NCBI GenBank assembly: GCA_016125165.1 | Contig: WGMH01000003.1 | Span: 248,001 to 312,000, forward strand | Length of the DNA stretch: 64,000 nt | Direction: 5' to 3' | DNA from: Alphaproteobacteria bacterium | GTDB taxonomy: Bacteria; Pseudomonadota; Alphaproteobacteria; Micropepsales; Micropepsaceae | Shown here: positions 35,031 to 45,233 of the stretch, piece by piece | Layout of the letters: the number at the start of each line of letters is the position of its first letter | Numbering within the stretch: position 1 is the stretch's first letter | Position numbers and translations under genes: made by a program | Notes under the pieces: model-generated | What the model saw: only the letters and a program-made list of their open reading frames with translations | The model's database searches: none | What the model was told of the DNA's origin: nothing

Positions 35031-36055
35031 GTGCATCCGCCTTCCATTCGGCGCTGGAAACAATCAGATCCGGCGGCAATCTTGGCGCGGATATGTCCGC
35101 TGCCGCGTTCGGCGAAATCATGTCCGGCACCATCAGCGAAGACGCGCTCGCCGATTTCCTGAAAACACTCGCGGCACGCAATCCCACCGTCGATGAGATT
35201 ACCGGCGCCGCGCGGGCCATGCGCGCCGCCATGCGCCGGATCAAGGCTCCGCCGGGCGCCATCGACCTCTGCGGCACGGGTGGTGACGGTCATGGCACGT
35301 TGAATGTTTCCACCGCCGTTTCGTTTGTGGTGGCCGCAAGCGGCGTGCCTGTCGCCAAACATGGTAACCGCAACATGTCCTCGCGCACTGGCGCCGCCGA
35401 TGTCCTCGAAGCGCTCGGCGTGAAGATTGATCTTCAACCGGAGGCCGCCGAGGCCTGTCTTTCCGAAGCCGGTGTCGTGTTTCTCTTCGCGCAGACCTAT
35501 CACCCGGCCATGCGCCACGTCGCGCCAGTCCGCAAGAAACTCGGCATACGGACGATCTTCAACCTGCTCGGCCCACTCTCCAATCCGGCCGGCGTAAAGC
35601 GGCAGCTTCTGGGCGTCTATGCCGATGCCATGATCGATCCGCTCGCCCATGTGCTCGCCGCGCTCGGCACCGAGAAAGCTTGGGTCGTCCACGGCGAAGA
35701 CGGCCTCGACGAAATGACCACGACCGCACCCACCCATGTCGCCGTACTCGATGGCGGCAAGGTAACCACAAAAACCGTCTCGCCCGATGCGATCGGTGTG
35801 CCGCACGCCACGCTCGCAAGCCTCAAGGGCGGCGATGCGCCCGAAAACGCTGCGGCTCTCACCGCGCTTCTGAGTGGCGCGCCGGGCTCCTATCGCGACA
35901 TCGTTCTGCTGAATGCCGCCGCCGCACTCGTCATCGCCGGAAAGGCCAGCGATCTGAAGGGCGGAGCCGCCCTCGCCGCTGATTCAATCGACAGCGGACG
36001 GGCAAAAGAAAAACTGGCACAGTTGGCAGAATGCTCGCACAGGGCCCGGCCATGA
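35027..36055 (+). CDS. trpD: Anthranilate phosphoribosyltransferase
   Basis: The 342-residue enzyme has the glycine-rich DLCGTGGDGHGTLNVST site that binds phosphoribosyl pyrophosphate, the KHGNRNMSSRTGAAD segment and NLLGPLSNPA. It joins anthranilate to phosphoribosyl pyrophosphate, the second committed step of tryptophan synthesis. The start overlaps the trpG stop and its stop overlaps the trpC start, both as ATGA, so the three should be translated in fixed ratio. Length and motifs are normal. Confidence 0.97.
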   Translation: MSASAFHSALETIRSGGNLGADMSAAAFGEIMSGTISEDALADFLKTLAARNPTVDEITGAARAMRAAMRRIKAPPGAIDLCGTGGDGHGTLNVSTAVSFVVAASGVPVAKHGNRNMSSRTGAADVLEALGVKIDLQPEAAEACLSEAGVVFLFAQTYHPAMRHVAPVRKKLGIRTIFNLLGPLSNPAGVKRQLLGVYADAMIDPLAHVLAALGTEKAWVVHGEDGLDEMTTTAPTHVAVLDGGKVTTKTVSPDAIGVPHATLASLKGGDAPENAAALTALLSGAPGSYRDIVLLNAAAALVIAGKASDLKGGAALAADSIDSGRAKEKLAQLAECSHRARP

Positions 36056-36840
36056 CCATTCTGGACCGCATCGCCGCCTACAAGCGCGAGGAAGTCGAAG
36101 CGCTGCGCGCGCGCCACGGCGAAGGCGATCTTGTCGCCGAAGCGCTTGGCGCCTCGCCCGTGCGCGGCTTTCGCGCGTCGCTCATGGCAGCACGCGCGGC
36201 TGGACGCTATGGCCTGATCGCGGAGATCAAGAAGGCCAGCCCCTCCAAGGGGCTCATCCGCGAAGACTTCGATCCCGAAGCGCATGCCCGCGACTATGAA
36301 ACCGGCGGCGCATCCTGCCTTTCGGTTCTCACCGATGGGCCGTCGTTTCAGGGTTCGGTGGAAGCGCTGCAATCCGCGCGCGGCGCGGGCAAGCTCCCCG
36401 TCCTGCGCAAGGATTTCATGATCGATCCGCTGCAGATCCGCGAGGCGCGCGCGATGGGCGCGGACTGCATCCTCATCATCATGGCGATGGTCGATGACGA
36501 AACCGCCCGCTTGCTTCTCGCCGAAGCGCGGCGCTGGAAGATGGATGCGCTGATCGAAATCCACAACGAGAGCGAACTGGAGCGCGCGCTCGAACTCGAT
36601 GCCGACATGATCGGCATCAACAACCGCGACCTCCACACCTTCCACACCGATCTGGCTGTCACCAAGCGCCTGGCCCCGCAGCTTCCGGACGATATTCTCG
36701 TCATTGCCGAGAGCGGGCTTTCCACGCCCGATGATCTGAAGGTGCTCGCCGATTCCGGCGTCACCACCTTCCTCATCGGCGAAAGCCTGATGCGCCAGCG
36801 CGATGTCGCCGCAGCCACAAAGACGTTGCTCGGCCTATGA
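36052..36840 (+). CDS. trpC: Indole-3-glycerol phosphate synthase
   Basis: The 262-residue TIM-barrel enzyme has [20 protein letters not shown] (substrate phosphate and catalytic Lys), [13 protein letters not shown], and the late [11 protein letters not shown] and VIAESGL blocks. It closes the indole ring from carboxyphenylamino-deoxyribulose phosphate. I placed the start at 36052, where ATG overlaps the trpD stop; an in-frame ATG at 36031 would extend it by 7 residues inside trpD. It is a stand-alone TrpC, not fused to TrpF. Confidence 0.97.
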   Translation: MTILDRIAAYKREEVEALRARHGEGDLVAEALGASPVRGFRASLMAARAAGRYGLIAEIKKASPSKGLIREDFDPEAHARDYETGGASCLSVLTDGPSFQGSVEALQSARGAGKLPVLRKDFMIDPLQIREARAMGADCILIIMAMVDDETARLLLAEARRWKMDALIEIHNESELERALELDADMIGINNRDLHTFHTDLAVTKRLAPQLPDDILVIAESGLSTPDDLKVLADSGVTTFLIGESLMRQRDVAAATKTLLGL

Positions 36841-37595
36841 TCAAGAAGCTCTCCCACCTCGACGAAAAAGGCGCGGCGCGCATGGTGGATGTTTCCGCCA
36901 AGGCGGCCACTGAGCGCGTTGCAAAGGCCGAAGCGATCATCGTCCTTTCCAAGGAAGCCTATGAGGCCGCCATCTCCGGCAACGCGCCGAAGGGCGATGT
37001 TCTCGCCACCGCGCGTATTGCCGGCATCATGGCGGCGAAGAAAACCTCCGATCTTATTCCCCTCTGCCACCCGCTCGCCATCACCGGCGCGGCGGTAGAA
37101 TTTGAGCGCATCGTGGAACGCCACGCGCTTCGCATCGTCGCCACCTGCAAGACCACCGGGCAAACCGGTGTCGAGATGGAAGCCCTCACCGCCGCCAGCG
37201 TTGCTGCGCTCACGATCTATGACATGGTGAAAGCCATCGATCATGGCGCTGTGATCGAAGGCGTCCGGCTGCTCGAAAAATCCGGCGGTAAAAGCGGTAC
37301 CTACCGCTCCACGGCGCAGGCACCCTCGCCAGCCCGCGCCAGGCCTGCTCCGATCATGCATGAAACCAGCGCGCCCAGGCCCGCCGCCCAGCAGGCGATT
37401 GCGCAGCGCGAGGCCTTCCGTGCCTTCATGGTGGCGAACCATCTGCGCGCCACCGAATGGGCGAAGCAGGCAGGCGTTCCCGCCGCTCAGATATATGCCT
37501 TCCTCACCGGCAAATCGCGCACCATCGGCACCGACACCGCTGAAAAGCTGGCGCGGGCCGCGCGCGTGCGCGTGGAGGATATGTTCGCGAAATGA
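36837..37595 (+). CDS. moaC: Cyclic pyranopterin monophosphate synthase MoaC fused to a C-terminal HTH domain
   Basis: Residues 1-158 are a complete Moa[15 protein letters not shown], the active-site lysine in PKGDV (Lys52), [20 protein letters not shown] and YDMVKA (Asp129). MoaC makes cPMP in molybdenum-cofactor synthesis. Ordinary MoaC ends there, but this frame runs on through an Ala/Pro/Arg-rich linker (about 159-188) into about 62 residues that look like a Cro/C1-type helix-turn-helix ([23 protein letters not shown]...[16 protein letters not shown]). The stop overlaps the moeA start, so the extension belongs to the gene. Function of the extra domain is unknown. Confidence 0.9.
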   Translation: MIKKLSHLDEKGAARMVDVSAKAATERVAKAEAIIVLSKEAYEAAISGNAPKGDVLATARIAGIMAAKKTSDLIPLCHPLAITGAAVEFERIVERHALRIVATCKTTGQTGVEMEALTAASVAALTIYDMVKAIDHGAVIEGVRLLEKSGGKSGTYRSTAQAPSPARARPAPIMHETSAPRPAAQQAIAQREAFRAFMVANHLRATEWAKQAGVPAAQIYAFLTGKSRTIGTDTAEKLARAARVRVEDMFAK

Positions 37596-38785
37596 TTCCG
37601 GTTGCCGAAGCGCGCGAACGCATCGCCTCTGCCTTCAGGCCAACCGGCAGCGAAACGATTGCGATTGGCGAAGCGGCTGGCCGCGTTTTGGCGGAAGATG
37701 CGCGCGCGCGTCTCGGCCAGCCGCCTGCGCCAGTATCCTCCATGGATGGCTATGCCGTGCGCGCCGCAGATGCAGCCCATATTCCGGCAACATTGCGCGT
37801 GATCGGGTCATCGCCCGCCGGCCATCCCTTCGCGGGCAATGTCGGCAGCGGCGAAGCTGTGCGCATCTTCACGGGCGGCGTTGTGCCGGAAGGCGCGGAC
37901 AGCATCGTCATTCAGGAAGATACCGATAGCAGCGGCGATACCGTCATCGTAAAGGAAGCGGCAAAACATGGCCGCCACATCCGCGTGGCAGGGCTCGATT
38001 TCAAATCCGGCGAAGTTCTCGCCTCATCCCGAAAACGCCTGACGCCACGCGATCTCAGCCTGCTCGCGGCGGGCGATCTCGCACACGTTTCTGTGCGCAG
38101 GAAACCGCGCATCGCGTTCGTTGCCACCGGCGATGAACTTTCCCGCCCCGGCGACGCGCGCAAAGACGGCGGCATCGTCGCGTCCTCCGGCTATGGCCTT
38201 GGCGCGATGATCGCGCGATGGGGTGGCGAGCCTGTCGATCTCGGCATTCTGCCCGATACGGCGGAAGCCGTTGCCAGCATTCCCACGCTCGCGAAAAACG
38301 CGGACCTCATCGTTACGCTTGGCGGTGCATCCGTCGGCGACCACGATCTCATCCAGCGCGCGCTCGGCCCCGAAGGCTTCACGCTCGACTTCTGGAAGAT
38401 CGCGATGCGGCCCGGCAAACCGCTCATTTTCGGAAGCCTGCGCGGAACGCCGTTGCTCGGCCTTCCCGGCAATCCGGTGTCCACACTCGTTTGTGCGCTG
38501 TTGTTTCTGAAGCCCGCCATCGCCGCGCTGCTCGGCACCGCGTTCGAAGAACACCTCCTCGCCGCAAAACTCGAAACCCCTCTTGCCGCCAACGACAAGC
38601 GGCAGGATTACATCCGTGCACGGACGAATGTTGCAGACGGCATCCTCGCCGTCCGCCCCTTCACCGTTCAGGATTCCTCAATGCTCTCGATCCTCGCCGA
38701 AGCCGATTGCCTCATCGTCCGCTCCCCACACGCACCGGAAGCGAAGGCGGGCGACATGGTGCAGGTGTTGATGCTGGAGGATTGA
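37592..38785 (+). CDS. moeA: Molybdopterin molybdotransferase MoeA
   Basis: The 397-residue protein has the MoeA blocks: [12 protein letters not shown], the [19 protein letters not shown] domain, [13 protein letters not shown], the MPT-binding [11 protein letters not shown] and [12 protein letters not shown] followed by LPGNPVS. It inserts molybdate into adenylated molybdopterin. Its ATG overlaps the end of moaC, ending a five-gene overlapping run with the trp genes. That pairing of trp with mo genes and lexA next door is common in alphaproteobacteria. No clear terminator is visible in the 311-base gap that follows. Confidence 0.96.
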   Translation: MIPVAEARERIASAFRPTGSETIAIGEAAGRVLAEDARARLGQPPAPVSSMDGYAVRAADAAHIPATLRVIGSSPAGHPFAGNVGSGEAVRIFTGGVVPEGADSIVIQEDTDSSGDTVIVKEAAKHGRHIRVAGLDFKSGEVLASSRKRLTPRDLSLLAAGDLAHVSVRRKPRIAFVATGDELSRPGDARKDGGIVASSGYGLGAMIARWGGEPVDLGILPDTAEAVASIPTLAKNADLIVTLGGASVGDHDLIQRALGPEGFTLDFWKIAMRPGKPLIFGSLRGTPLLGLPGNPVSTLVCALLFLKPAIAALLGTAFEEHLLAAKLETPLAANDKRQDYIRARTNVADGILAVRPFTVQDSSMLSILAEADCLIVRSPHAPEAKAGDMVQVLMLED

Positions 38786-38992
38786 AGTTTTCGTGGCGAT
38801 CCCCATTTGCAGTTCTGCGCAGATGGCACCTGCGGGTCTGTAGGAGGTCCTACCCCTCCCCCCTCCTCAAAAAGCGCGTATTTTGAAAAACGACTATCTT
38901 CTTCTGCCGCAAGACATTTTTGGGAAAACCTGCCTGGGTGGCTGTTGGACAGCGCCGCAACCGCTGCGCCCCAAAACCCAACATCTTGCGCG

Positions 38993-39021
38993 TTGACGGC
39001 CCGATAGAACTAAAGTAGAAC
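38993..39021 (+). promoter_or_regulatory. lexA promoter with alphaproteobacterial SOS box
   Basis: GAAC-TAAAGTA-GAAC at 39007-39021 is, on the other strand, GTTC-N7-GTTC, the LexA site known from alphaproteobacteria. It overlaps a candidate promoter: TTGACG at 38993-38998 and TAGAAC at 39016-39021, spaced 17. LexA would thus repress its own gene. The rest of the 38786-39096 gap shows no gene. Confidence 0.82.
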
Positions 39022-39096
39022 GATTCTCCATGTTTCGGATTTGTTCGGGCCTGCTTCGGGCCCGCCGTCACAGCGGAATCCCACGGGAGACATGGA

Positions 39097-39843
39097 ATGC
39101 TGACCCGCAAACAATATGAGTTGCTCATGTTCATCCATGAACGGGTGCGTGAGACGGGCATTCCGCCCTCCTTCGACGAAATGAAGGATGCGCTGGATTT
39201 GAAGTCCAAATCGGGCATCCACCGCCTCATCACGGCGCTGGAAGAACGCGGCTATCTGAAGCGCATGGAAAAGCGCGCCCGGGCCCTCGAGATCATGCGC
39301 CTGCCGGAGAACATCGCCGACACGCAGCGCCCCGCCACCACGCGCAGCCAGGCCCAGCGCATCACCCATTCCACCGCGCGCCCGCTGCGCGCCGAACCCC
39401 GCATCCCCGCCGATGCGCGCAATGCTGGCAGCCCGCGCCCCGGCGTACGCGAAAGCGAGGGGGCGATGAATGTGCCTGTGCTTGGCCGCATCGCCGCCGG
39501 TACGCCGATTGAAGCGTTGCAGAACAAGGTGGCCGAAGTGCCCGTGCCGGGCAGCATGCTTGGGCGTGGCGATCACTACGCGCTCGAAGTCACCGGCGAT
39601 TCCATGATCAACGCCGGCATTCTCGATGGCGACACTGTCATCATCCAGCAATCCGATAGCGCCAACACCGGCGATATCGTCGTGGCATTGGTGGACGATC
39701 AGGAAGCAACCTTGAAGCGTCTGCGTCGTCGCGGAGACTCCATCGCACTTGAAGCGGCAAACCCGGCTTACGAAACCCGCCTCTATGGCGCGGATCGCGT
39801 GCGCGTTCAGGGCAAGCTGGTTGGCCTTATTCGCCGGTATTGA
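39097..39843 (+). CDS. lexA: SOS repressor LexA
   Basis: The 248-residue protein has an N-terminal winged HTH ([17 protein letters not shown] to [16 protein letters not shown]) and a self-cleaving serine peptidase domain. The cleavage site is Ala134-Gly135 in [10 protein letters not shown], with catalytic Ser169 (TGDSMINAG) and Lys207. RecA filaments trigger cleavage after DNA damage. It is about 45 residues longer than E. coli LexA because of an Arg/Ala/Pro-rich linker (about residues 75-122). A GTTC-N7-GTTC box lies 76 bases upstream. Its end overlaps the 3' end of convergent comEC by 17 bases. Confidence 0.97.
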   Translation: MLTRKQYELLMFIHERVRETGIPPSFDEMKDALDLKSKSGIHRLITALEERGYLKRMEKRARALEIMRLPENIADTQRPATTRSQAQRITHSTARPLRAEPRIPADARNAGSPRPGVRESEGAMNVPVLGRIAAGTPIEALQNKVAEVPVPGSMLGRGDHYALEVTGDSMINAGILDGDTVIIQQSDSANTGDIVVALVDDQEATLKRLRRRGDSIALEAANPAYETRLYGADRVRVQGKLVGLIRRY

Positions 39844-41944
39844 AGCGCCGCCGTTTCGGGTTGGCGCTCCATGGCCGTTCACCGCGCGCAGCTTGCGCGG
39901 TTTCAACGACGATGGTTTCGCCAAGCGTGATGGCATAGGCGCCATTGCGGGCGACATCGAAGCGGTCGATGACGAGTTTGGGGCCACGGCAAAAATTGCG
40001 CGTGGGAATCGCGCTGATGACAATATCGGCGCTGGCGCAGTCTTCCTCCAGCGCCTCGGCGCGGATGACGAAGGCCAAAGTCCGGCCCTTCACGTTTCTT
40101 GCGACGCAGCCCATCGCATCGCAGGAAATATCACCGCCGGGTTTTGCGATAGATTCGGCCGGCAAGCGGGAATCCCCATCCCGTGTCAGCCAACTTTCGG
40201 CGGTAAAATCATCGGATGGTTCGCGCAGGAAGGCGAGACTTCCATCTTCCGTCCGCACCGCCACCGTCGCCGCATCGCGCGAAACAAGAATGTCCGGGCG
40301 CTCTTCGAAGGCTACGAATATCAGACCGGCAACAATTGAAATTGCACCGAGCCATCGCCACTTGTATCGCCAGAACGCGATCCACAGGCCGCCAAATGCA
40401 ATGAAGATCACCGCCATAACCGGCCATGCGGGTACCAGTGTCGTGGCTCCCGGCAGAGTGGAAACGGCATGCGCCACCCACAACATGGCGCCAACGCCCT
40501 TTCCCATCAGCCAAAGCGGCCAGTGGTCGAGACCAAATGGCATCGCCACCATTGCAGCGGTTGCTGCAGGCATGATGATGACGCCGACAATCGGCATCGC
40601 CGCGAGATTGGCGATAACGCCATATTGGGATGCGCGGTCGAAGTGATAGATGGCGAACGGCGCGGTCGCGAGGCCAGCCACAACGCTCGCAGCAACAATG
40701 CCCCATGCGTATCGGCGCAGTCTGCCGAGCAGGGTAAGCGGAACCAGATCAGGATCATGTGCGCACCGGACCTCTTCCCATTCGGCAAGCGCAATCAACC
40801 CGATCACCGCCCCGAACGACATCTGGAAGCCCGGTTCAATCACGCTTTCCGGCGCCAGCAGAAGAATGACGGCAATGGCAAAGGCGACGTTGCGCATCGT
40901 CAGCGCCGGACGATCAAATAAGATGGCAGTGAACATCAGCGCCAGCATAATGAAGGAGCGCTGCGCGGGCGCACCGCCGCCGCTGATGAGGTAGTAGAGT
41001 CCGGCACCGATCAACGCAGCAACCGCCGCCCATTTCTTGATCGGGTAACGCAAGGCAATGAAGGGAATGGCGGCGAGCAACGCACGTACGACCCAAAAGA
41101 AGATTCCGCCTGCCAACGCGAGATGCAGCCCGGAAATGGAAAGCACATGCGCAAGACCGGAATCGCGGAACGCATCCTGATCGTCTTCTGCAATCGCGCC
41201 GCGTTCGCCGGTTATCAGCGCTGCCGAGATCGCACCTTCTTCTCCTGGTAGCACCTCAAGAATACGATTGGTGATCGCGGTTCTCAGCCCCTGCTGCCAG
41301 ATGCCTACGCTGTCGCGCCAACCCGAAACATGCGCGCTGTCCAAAACCTTTGGTCTTCCATAGGCGTAGCCCACCGCGCCAATCTGCCGAAAGAATGCCC
41401 AGCGCCCGAAGTCATAATCTCCAGGCGCTGCGGGCGCTGGCGGCGGCATCAGCACCGCGCGGATTGATACCCGCTGTCCGGGCTCAACATCTCCGGCACC
41501 ATAGCGTACCGAAATCCGGATGCGCTTCGGCGTTTCCGCCGGGCTTCGCCGCGCAATGGTCAGATCTGTCAACGTCAGCCGGGTACCCTTCCCGTGTGGC
41601 TCCGCGATTTCTACGCGCCCCTCAATCGCCACCGGCCCCGTGCGATGCCAAACAACAGGTGCGGCGACGGTTTCGGTGCGCATTTTTGCGATGGCAAAAC
41701 CCGCAAGCAGGCAACCGATGAGCGACAGGCTGACACGCCAGCCGGCCTCCGGGCTGAGGGCGGCGACGGTGGCGCAAATGATGCCCGCCCCGCCCAAGCC
41801 CAGTGCGAAATAGAAGTTGGGCTCGCTGGCCAGCAGGAAGTACAGGCCGATGCCGCAGCCGAACGCCGGGGCGAGCCAAAGGGCCCAGCGGTCACGCTCT
41901 GCCAGGAAGGACCGCAGAAGCCATCCCGCCATCCGAATCCCCAT
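39827..41944 (-). CDS. comEC: ComEC/Rec2-family DNA-uptake channel protein
   Basis: The 705-residue protein has an N-terminal DUF4131-like region with membrane helices and an OB-like segment (about 1-200), and then the competence domain with [12 protein letters not shown] and [14 protein letters not shown] and about ten helices. About 160 soluble residues follow. That tail has no HxHxDH metallo-beta-lactamase motif, so the nuclease-like domain of Bacillus ComEC is absent, as in many alphaproteobacteria. It should carry single-stranded DNA across the inner membrane. It converges on lexA and is divergent from gltA; other competence genes are not in the window. Confidence 0.88.
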   Translation of the reverse strand: MGIRMAGWLLRSFLAERDRWALWLAPAFGCGIGLYFLLASEPNFYFALGLGGAGIICATVAALSPEAGWRVSLSLIGCLLAGFAIAKMRTETVAAPVVWHRTGPVAIEGRVEIAEPHGKGTRLTLTDLTIARRSPAETPKRIRISVRYGAGDVEPGQRVSIRAVLMPPPAPAAPGDYDFGRWAFFRQIGAVGYAYGRPKVLDSAHVSGWRDSVGIWQQGLRTAITNRILEVLPGEEGAISAALITGERGAIAEDDQDAFRDSGLAHVLSISGLHLALAGGIFFWVVRALLAAIPFIALRYPIKKWAAVAALIGAGLYYLISGGGAPAQRSFIMLALMFTAILFDRPALTMRNVAFAIAVILLLAPESVIEPGFQMSFGAVIGLIALAEWEEVRCAHDPDLVPLTLLGRLRRYAWGIVAASVVAGLATAPFAIYHFDRASQYGVIANLAAMPIVGVIIMPAATAAMVAMPFGLDHWPLWLMGKGVGAMLWVAHAVSTLPGATTLVPAWPVMAVIFIAFGGLWIAFWRYKWRWLGAISIVAGLIFVAFEERPDILVSRDAATVAVRTEDGSLAFLREPSDDFTAESWLTRDGDSRLPAESIAKPGGDISCDAMGCVARNVKGRTLAFVIRAEALEEDCASADIVISAIPTRNFCRGPKLVIDRFDVARNGAYAITLGETIVVETAQAARGERPWSANPKRRRFNTGE

Positions 41945-42008
41945 GTCCCTCCAAGGGATAAACCCTCCCCGCTCCAGGCATTCTGCGTAACATGAACGCG
42001 TTAGGCAG

Positions 42009-42038
42009 GTGACGTCGTTAACCGCATCGTCCTATAAT
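42009..42038 (+). promoter_or_regulatory. Candidate gltA promoter
   Basis: A consensus -10 box TATAAT lies at 42033-42038, with GTGACG at 42009-42014 as a -35 box 18 bases upstream. Transcription would begin near 42045 and give a leader of about 60 bases containing the hairpin at 42060-42080. Confidence 0.65.
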
Positions 42039-42059
42039 GTTGCACTGCAAGATATTCAG

Positions 42060-42080
42060 GGTGCCCGCCCGCCGGGCACC
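42060..42080 (+). promoter_or_regulatory. Perfect hairpin in the gltA leader
   Basis: GGTGCCCG (42060-42067) and CGGGCACC (42073-42080) form an 8-bp stem with a 5-base loop, ending 6 bases before the AGGAG ribosome-binding site (42087-42091). It could influence translation start or mRNA stability; no T-run follows, so it is not a standard terminator. Confidence 0.6.
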
Positions 42081-42103
42081 TTTGCCAGGAGCGGTTGAAG
42101 ACC

Positions 42104-43411
42104 ATGAGAGAGAGCAAAGCCAAACCCGCCGGAAAAGCCAATCTTTCCCTGAACGGCAAGGACTACACCCTGCCTGTTTTCAGCGGAACGGAAGGGCCTG
42201 ATGTCGTCGACATCCGAAAGCTCTATGGCGAAGCCGACGTGTTCACATACGACCCCGGCTTCACCTCCACCGCAAGCTGCGAAAGCAACATCACCTTCAT
42301 CGATGGCGACAAGGGCATCCTGCTCTATCGTGGCTATCCCATCGACCAGCTGGCAGAACATTCGAACTTCCTCGAAGTCTGCTACCTGCTGCTTTACGGG
42401 GAGCTTCCCTCTCCGCAGCAGATGAAGGAGTTCGATCACGCCATCACGCACCACACGATGGTGCACGAACAGCTGGCGCAATTCTTCCGTGGCTTCAGAC
42501 GCGACGCGCACCCGATGGCGGTGATGTGCGGCGTGGTGGGCGCGCTCTCGGCGTTCTATCACGACTCCACCGACATCAACGATCCGCGCCAGCGCGAGAT
42601 CGCAAGCCACCGCCTGATCGCGAAGATGCCGACGATTGCGGCGATGGCCTACAAATACACGGTGGGCCAGCCCTTCGTGTATCCGCTCAACAGCCTCGGC
42701 TACACCGACAACTTTCTGCGCATGACGTTTGCCGTTCCAGCCGACGAGTACAAGGTCAATCCGATCCTGTCGCGCGCGCTCGACACGATCTTCATCCTGC
42801 ATGCGGACCACGAACAGAACGCCTCCACCTCCACAGTGCGCCTTGCCGGTTCTTCGGGCGCCAATCCGTTCGCGTGCATCGCGGCGGGCATCGCCTGCCT
42901 TTGGGGCCCGGCGCATGGCGGCGCGAACGAAGCGGCGCTGAAGATGCTGGAAGAGATCGGCACCGTCGATCGCATTCCCGAATTCATCAAGCGCGCGAAA
43001 GACCCGAACGACAATTACCGCCTGATGGGCTTCGGTCACCGCGTCTACAAAAACTACGACCCGCGCGCCACCGCGATGCAAAAGCAGGCGCATGCGGTGC
43101 TCGACGAAGTGGGCGCGCATGACGACCCGCTTCTGAAAGTGGCGATGGAGCTGGAGCGCATCGCGCTGCAGGACGATTACTTCGTCTCCAAGAAGCTCTA
43201 CCCGAATATCGACTTCTACTCCGGCATCACCCTGAAGGCGCTGGGCTTCCCCACCTCCATGTTCACCGCGCTGTTCGCGCTGGCCCGCACGGTCGGCTGG
43301 ATCGCGCAGTGGAAGGAAATGCTGGAAGACCCGCACCAGAAGATTGGCCGCCCGCGCCAGATCTACACCGGCCCCCAGAAGCGCGAATACACACCGCTGG
43401 CCAAGCGCTGA
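42104..43411 (+). CDS. gltA: Citrate synthase
   Basis: The 435-residue type II citrate synthase has the active-site histidine in [10 protein letters not shown], the second histidine in [15 protein letters not shown] and the aspartate in PNIDFYSG. The N-terminal beta-rich part ([19 protein letters not shown]) is typical of the NADH-sensitive hexameric Gram-negative type. It condenses oxaloacetate and acetyl-CoA. The ATG was chosen, though a TTG 9 bases earlier is closer to the AGGAG site and remains possible. gltX, often next to gltA in this class, is absent. Confidence 0.97.
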   Translation: MRESKAKPAGKANLSLNGKDYTLPVFSGTEGPDVVDIRKLYGEADVFTYDPGFTSTASCESNITFIDGDKGILLYRGYPIDQLAEHSNFLEVCYLLLYGELPSPQQMKEFDHAITHHTMVHEQLAQFFRGFRRDAHPMAVMCGVVGALSAFYHDSTDINDPRQREIASHRLIAKMPTIAAMAYKYTVGQPFVYPLNSLGYTDNFLRMTFAVPADEYKVNPILSRALDTIFILHADHEQNASTSTVRLAGSSGANPFACIAAGIACLWGPAHGGANEAALKMLEEIGTVDRIPEFIKRAKDPNDNYRLMGFGHRVYKNYDPRATAMQKQAHAVLDEVGAHDDPLLKVAMELERIALQDDYFVSKKLYPNIDFYSGITLKALGFPTSMFTALFALARTVGWIAQWKEMLEDPHQKIGRPRQIYTGPQKREYTPLAKR

Positions 43412-43439
43412 TCGCAAAACACATTCGGGCCAACAAAAT

Positions 43440-43480
43440 AGGGGCGGAATCGCATCACGCGGTTTCGCCCCTGGTCTTTT
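43440..43480 (+). terminator. Rho-independent terminator after gltA
   Basis: AGGGGCG (43440-43446) pairs with CGCCCCT (43466-43472), and the stem can extend by GAA/TTT. GGTCTTTT follows. It begins 29 bases after the gltA stop. Confidence 0.7.
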
Positions 43481-43784
43481 CGCTACAAGCCGGCCCGCAG
43501 CGCGCCCTTTAAGGCCCACCAACACGCACCTTCGCTTCAACCGCCACGGTTTTGTGGATGCGAGACTTTCCCGCGCCACCCCCATCCCGATTCCACCGGA
43601 TGCACACGAGCTTGCACCCGAACCTGTATGGTCTCGTGCCCTGTTTCTAGAAGGCCGTATTCCTCAAGCATTGCTTGGGAGAGATAGGCTTAGATTCCTT
43701 GCGTTCAAGAGGTAGACACAACTTTTTCCAATGACTGGCCGGGCGGCGGCGTCCTAGCCAAGGCGGTGGCGGGCCGCTCCAAGC
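43481..43784. other. Gap between gltA terminator and repeat B without a recognised gene
   Basis: About 300 bases with no convincing open frame, ribosome-binding site or repeat. This is the stretch between the end of the core gene gltA and the edge of the recombinase unit. Confidence 0.5.
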
Positions 43785-43810
43785 TGAACAATTTGCTGTA
43801 TTCTGTTCAC
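43785..43810 (+). repeat. 26-bp repeat, copy B (left end of the recombinase unit)
   Basis: TGAACA, ATTTGCTGTATTC, TGTTCAC. It is in the same orientation as copy A (28632) and inverted relative to copy C (45899). It ends 26 bases beyond the stop codon of the DAC-like gene. Confidence 0.85.
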
Positions 43811-43836
43811 GGACGACGGATGAGACTGATTTGTCT

Positions 43837-45159
43837 TTAATTGGTGGTGGTTAGCCCCACCAAATCAACGTTCTTGCTAACATGAATATGGCCCTTCGTA
43901 GGAGACCATACAGCACTGACTGGCCCATCTTGCGAAACGACCAAGATCAAGAGATCGGGACATTGGCTCACGAGCTTAATTGCAGAACGATGCCTCATGC
44001 CAAATTGCTCGACATCGAGAGCATCAAGTTTTCCAAGACGATCATCTACCGACTCAAACACCTTTATGCTGTCGTTTAGCTCGGCACGAATCTCCACCCC
44101 AAAACCTCGCAGATGTAACTCCCTCGACAACATTATCGCTCCATCGCAACCAGCTAAGTCCGCGACCCACTTGATTGCTCTGGCCATATTGCCACACAAT
44201 TCGTCGAAATCTGCTCTATCTAGCAAGAGTTGACGGACCAGATCACGCACCCTTTTCATGCTCGCCGGCGGTCGTTTGCGCGTGGCTGAGTCCAAATCAA
44301 TCAGTTTGTGGTGCTGGTTGACGAACGAGATATATGACGATCTTAACCGATCCGAGTCCATTTTGTACTTCATACGCAAAACGCCGGATAATTCCCCGCT
44401 ATCGCACGGTGCAATAATGAGTGCTCCTCCGTGCCCCCTTGCACTCATCAAATTTGCAATGCCAGCATACGTGTTCCAAAGCGAGATTTTCTCGAACGCC
44501 TCCGCTTCCGGCAATTCCCTTTTTCGATTTATGGTGGGCCTTGTGAAATTCCCCGCCATTCCTTTTGTTGAGTCTGCTACATAGGATGTAAGTGCTCCTA
44601 CATATTTGCGCCCCCATCCGGCAATTTGACCGTCAATCAATGAAGCAATGTGTGTACCGCTGTGGTATACTTTAATAAGACCTTGCCGTGTAACTCGAGT
44701 GAGCAAACACTGTGGCGCGGAATATACGAATCCCGTACCTAACATTGCCTCATGCCAGGATGTTCCAAAGTCAACAATACCTACGATCTTTAGTTTTGTG
44801 CGATTCCACTCAACCCAAATCGCGGATGAAGCCGGATCTAGCGCGGGTGCGACTCGTCGAATCTCATTGGGAGAATAGTCTCGATACTTGGCAAATCGAG
44901 AGCAGCGGCCGATTTGGTCGGGAGCCTTGTCGTTCAATGGCGGGGTTATCGCTAGATTGAATTGTAAATATCTGCCTTCTTCGGGAAGCCCTGCTGCTGT
45001 AAAGGCATGTTCAAAGAGTGTCCCTAGTACCCGCTTCGGCGGACATTCCAATGGTTGAAAATCTATGGGCAGGTTTTTGACAAAAGCAAACCTTCTCTCC
45101 TCCATATATTTCCAGCGCTCGTTTACGCTGCGTGCTAGGTCGATTGGAAAAGCCGTCAT
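43837..45159 (-). CDS. Protein with diadenylate-cyclase-like (DisA_N/DAC) domain
   Basis: The 440-residue protein (from the ATG giving MTAFPIDLARS; a GTG at 45216 would add 19 residues) has no membrane segment. Its last third resembles the DAC fold of c-di-AMP synthases: DGAIMLSR (DGA, about residues 339-341), GMRHRSAIKLV (RHR, about 389-391) and LILVVSQDGPVSAV. In DisA and CdaA these motifs bind ATP and metal. The middle has RGHGGALIIAP, reminiscent of DAC-derived sensor domains found by comparative genomics (DACNV group). It may make a dinucleotide or only sense one. It follows the recombinase gene by about 75 bases. Confidence 0.65.
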   Translation of the reverse strand: MTAFPIDLARSVNERWKYMEERRFAFVKNLPIDFQPLECPPKRVLGTLFEHAFTAAGLPEEGRYLQFNLAITPPLNDKAPDQIGRCSRFAKYRDYSPNEIRRVAPALDPASSAIWVEWNRTKLKIVGIVDFGTSWHEAMLGTGFVYSAPQCLLTRVTRQGLIKVYHSGTHIASLIDGQIAGWGRKYVGALTSYVADSTKGMAGNFTRPTINRKRELPEAEAFEKISLWNTYAGIANLMSARGHGGALIIAPCDSGELSGVLRMKYKMDSDRLRSSYISFVNQHHKLIDLDSATRKRPPASMKRVRDLVRQLLLDRADFDELCGNMARAIKWVADLAGCDGAIMLSRELHLRGFGVEIRAELNDSIKVFESVDDRLGKLDALDVEQFGMRHRSAIKLVSQCPDLLILVVSQDGPVSAVWSPTKGHIHVSKNVDLVGLTTTN

Positions 45160-45233
45160 TGGCGCGCCCCATCTGATGCAAAAAGCACTTGGAGCAAGAC
45201 GATACCCCAAATTCACTGGTTGGCGCTTGAGGT

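Noticed and set aside
36837-37595. MoaC extension as a sequencing frameshift joining two genes
   Set aside because: The frame is continuous, codon use stays normal through linker and HTH, and no start site for a separate HTH gene is visible; the stop overlaps moeA neatly.
42056-43585. 509-residue minus-strand frame opposite gltA
   Set aside because: Shadow of citrate synthase; it extends into the gltA promoter and terminator, which are better supported.
43412-43784. Open frames after gltA as genes
   Set aside because: They cross the gltA terminator, lack ribosome-binding sites and show no protein-like composition.
43785-43810. TGAACA...TGTTCA repeats as LexA or other SOS boxes
   Set aside because: The GAAC/GTTC spacing and orientation differ from GTTC-N7-GTTC, and the three copies match over their whole length including the centre, as recombination or element ends do.
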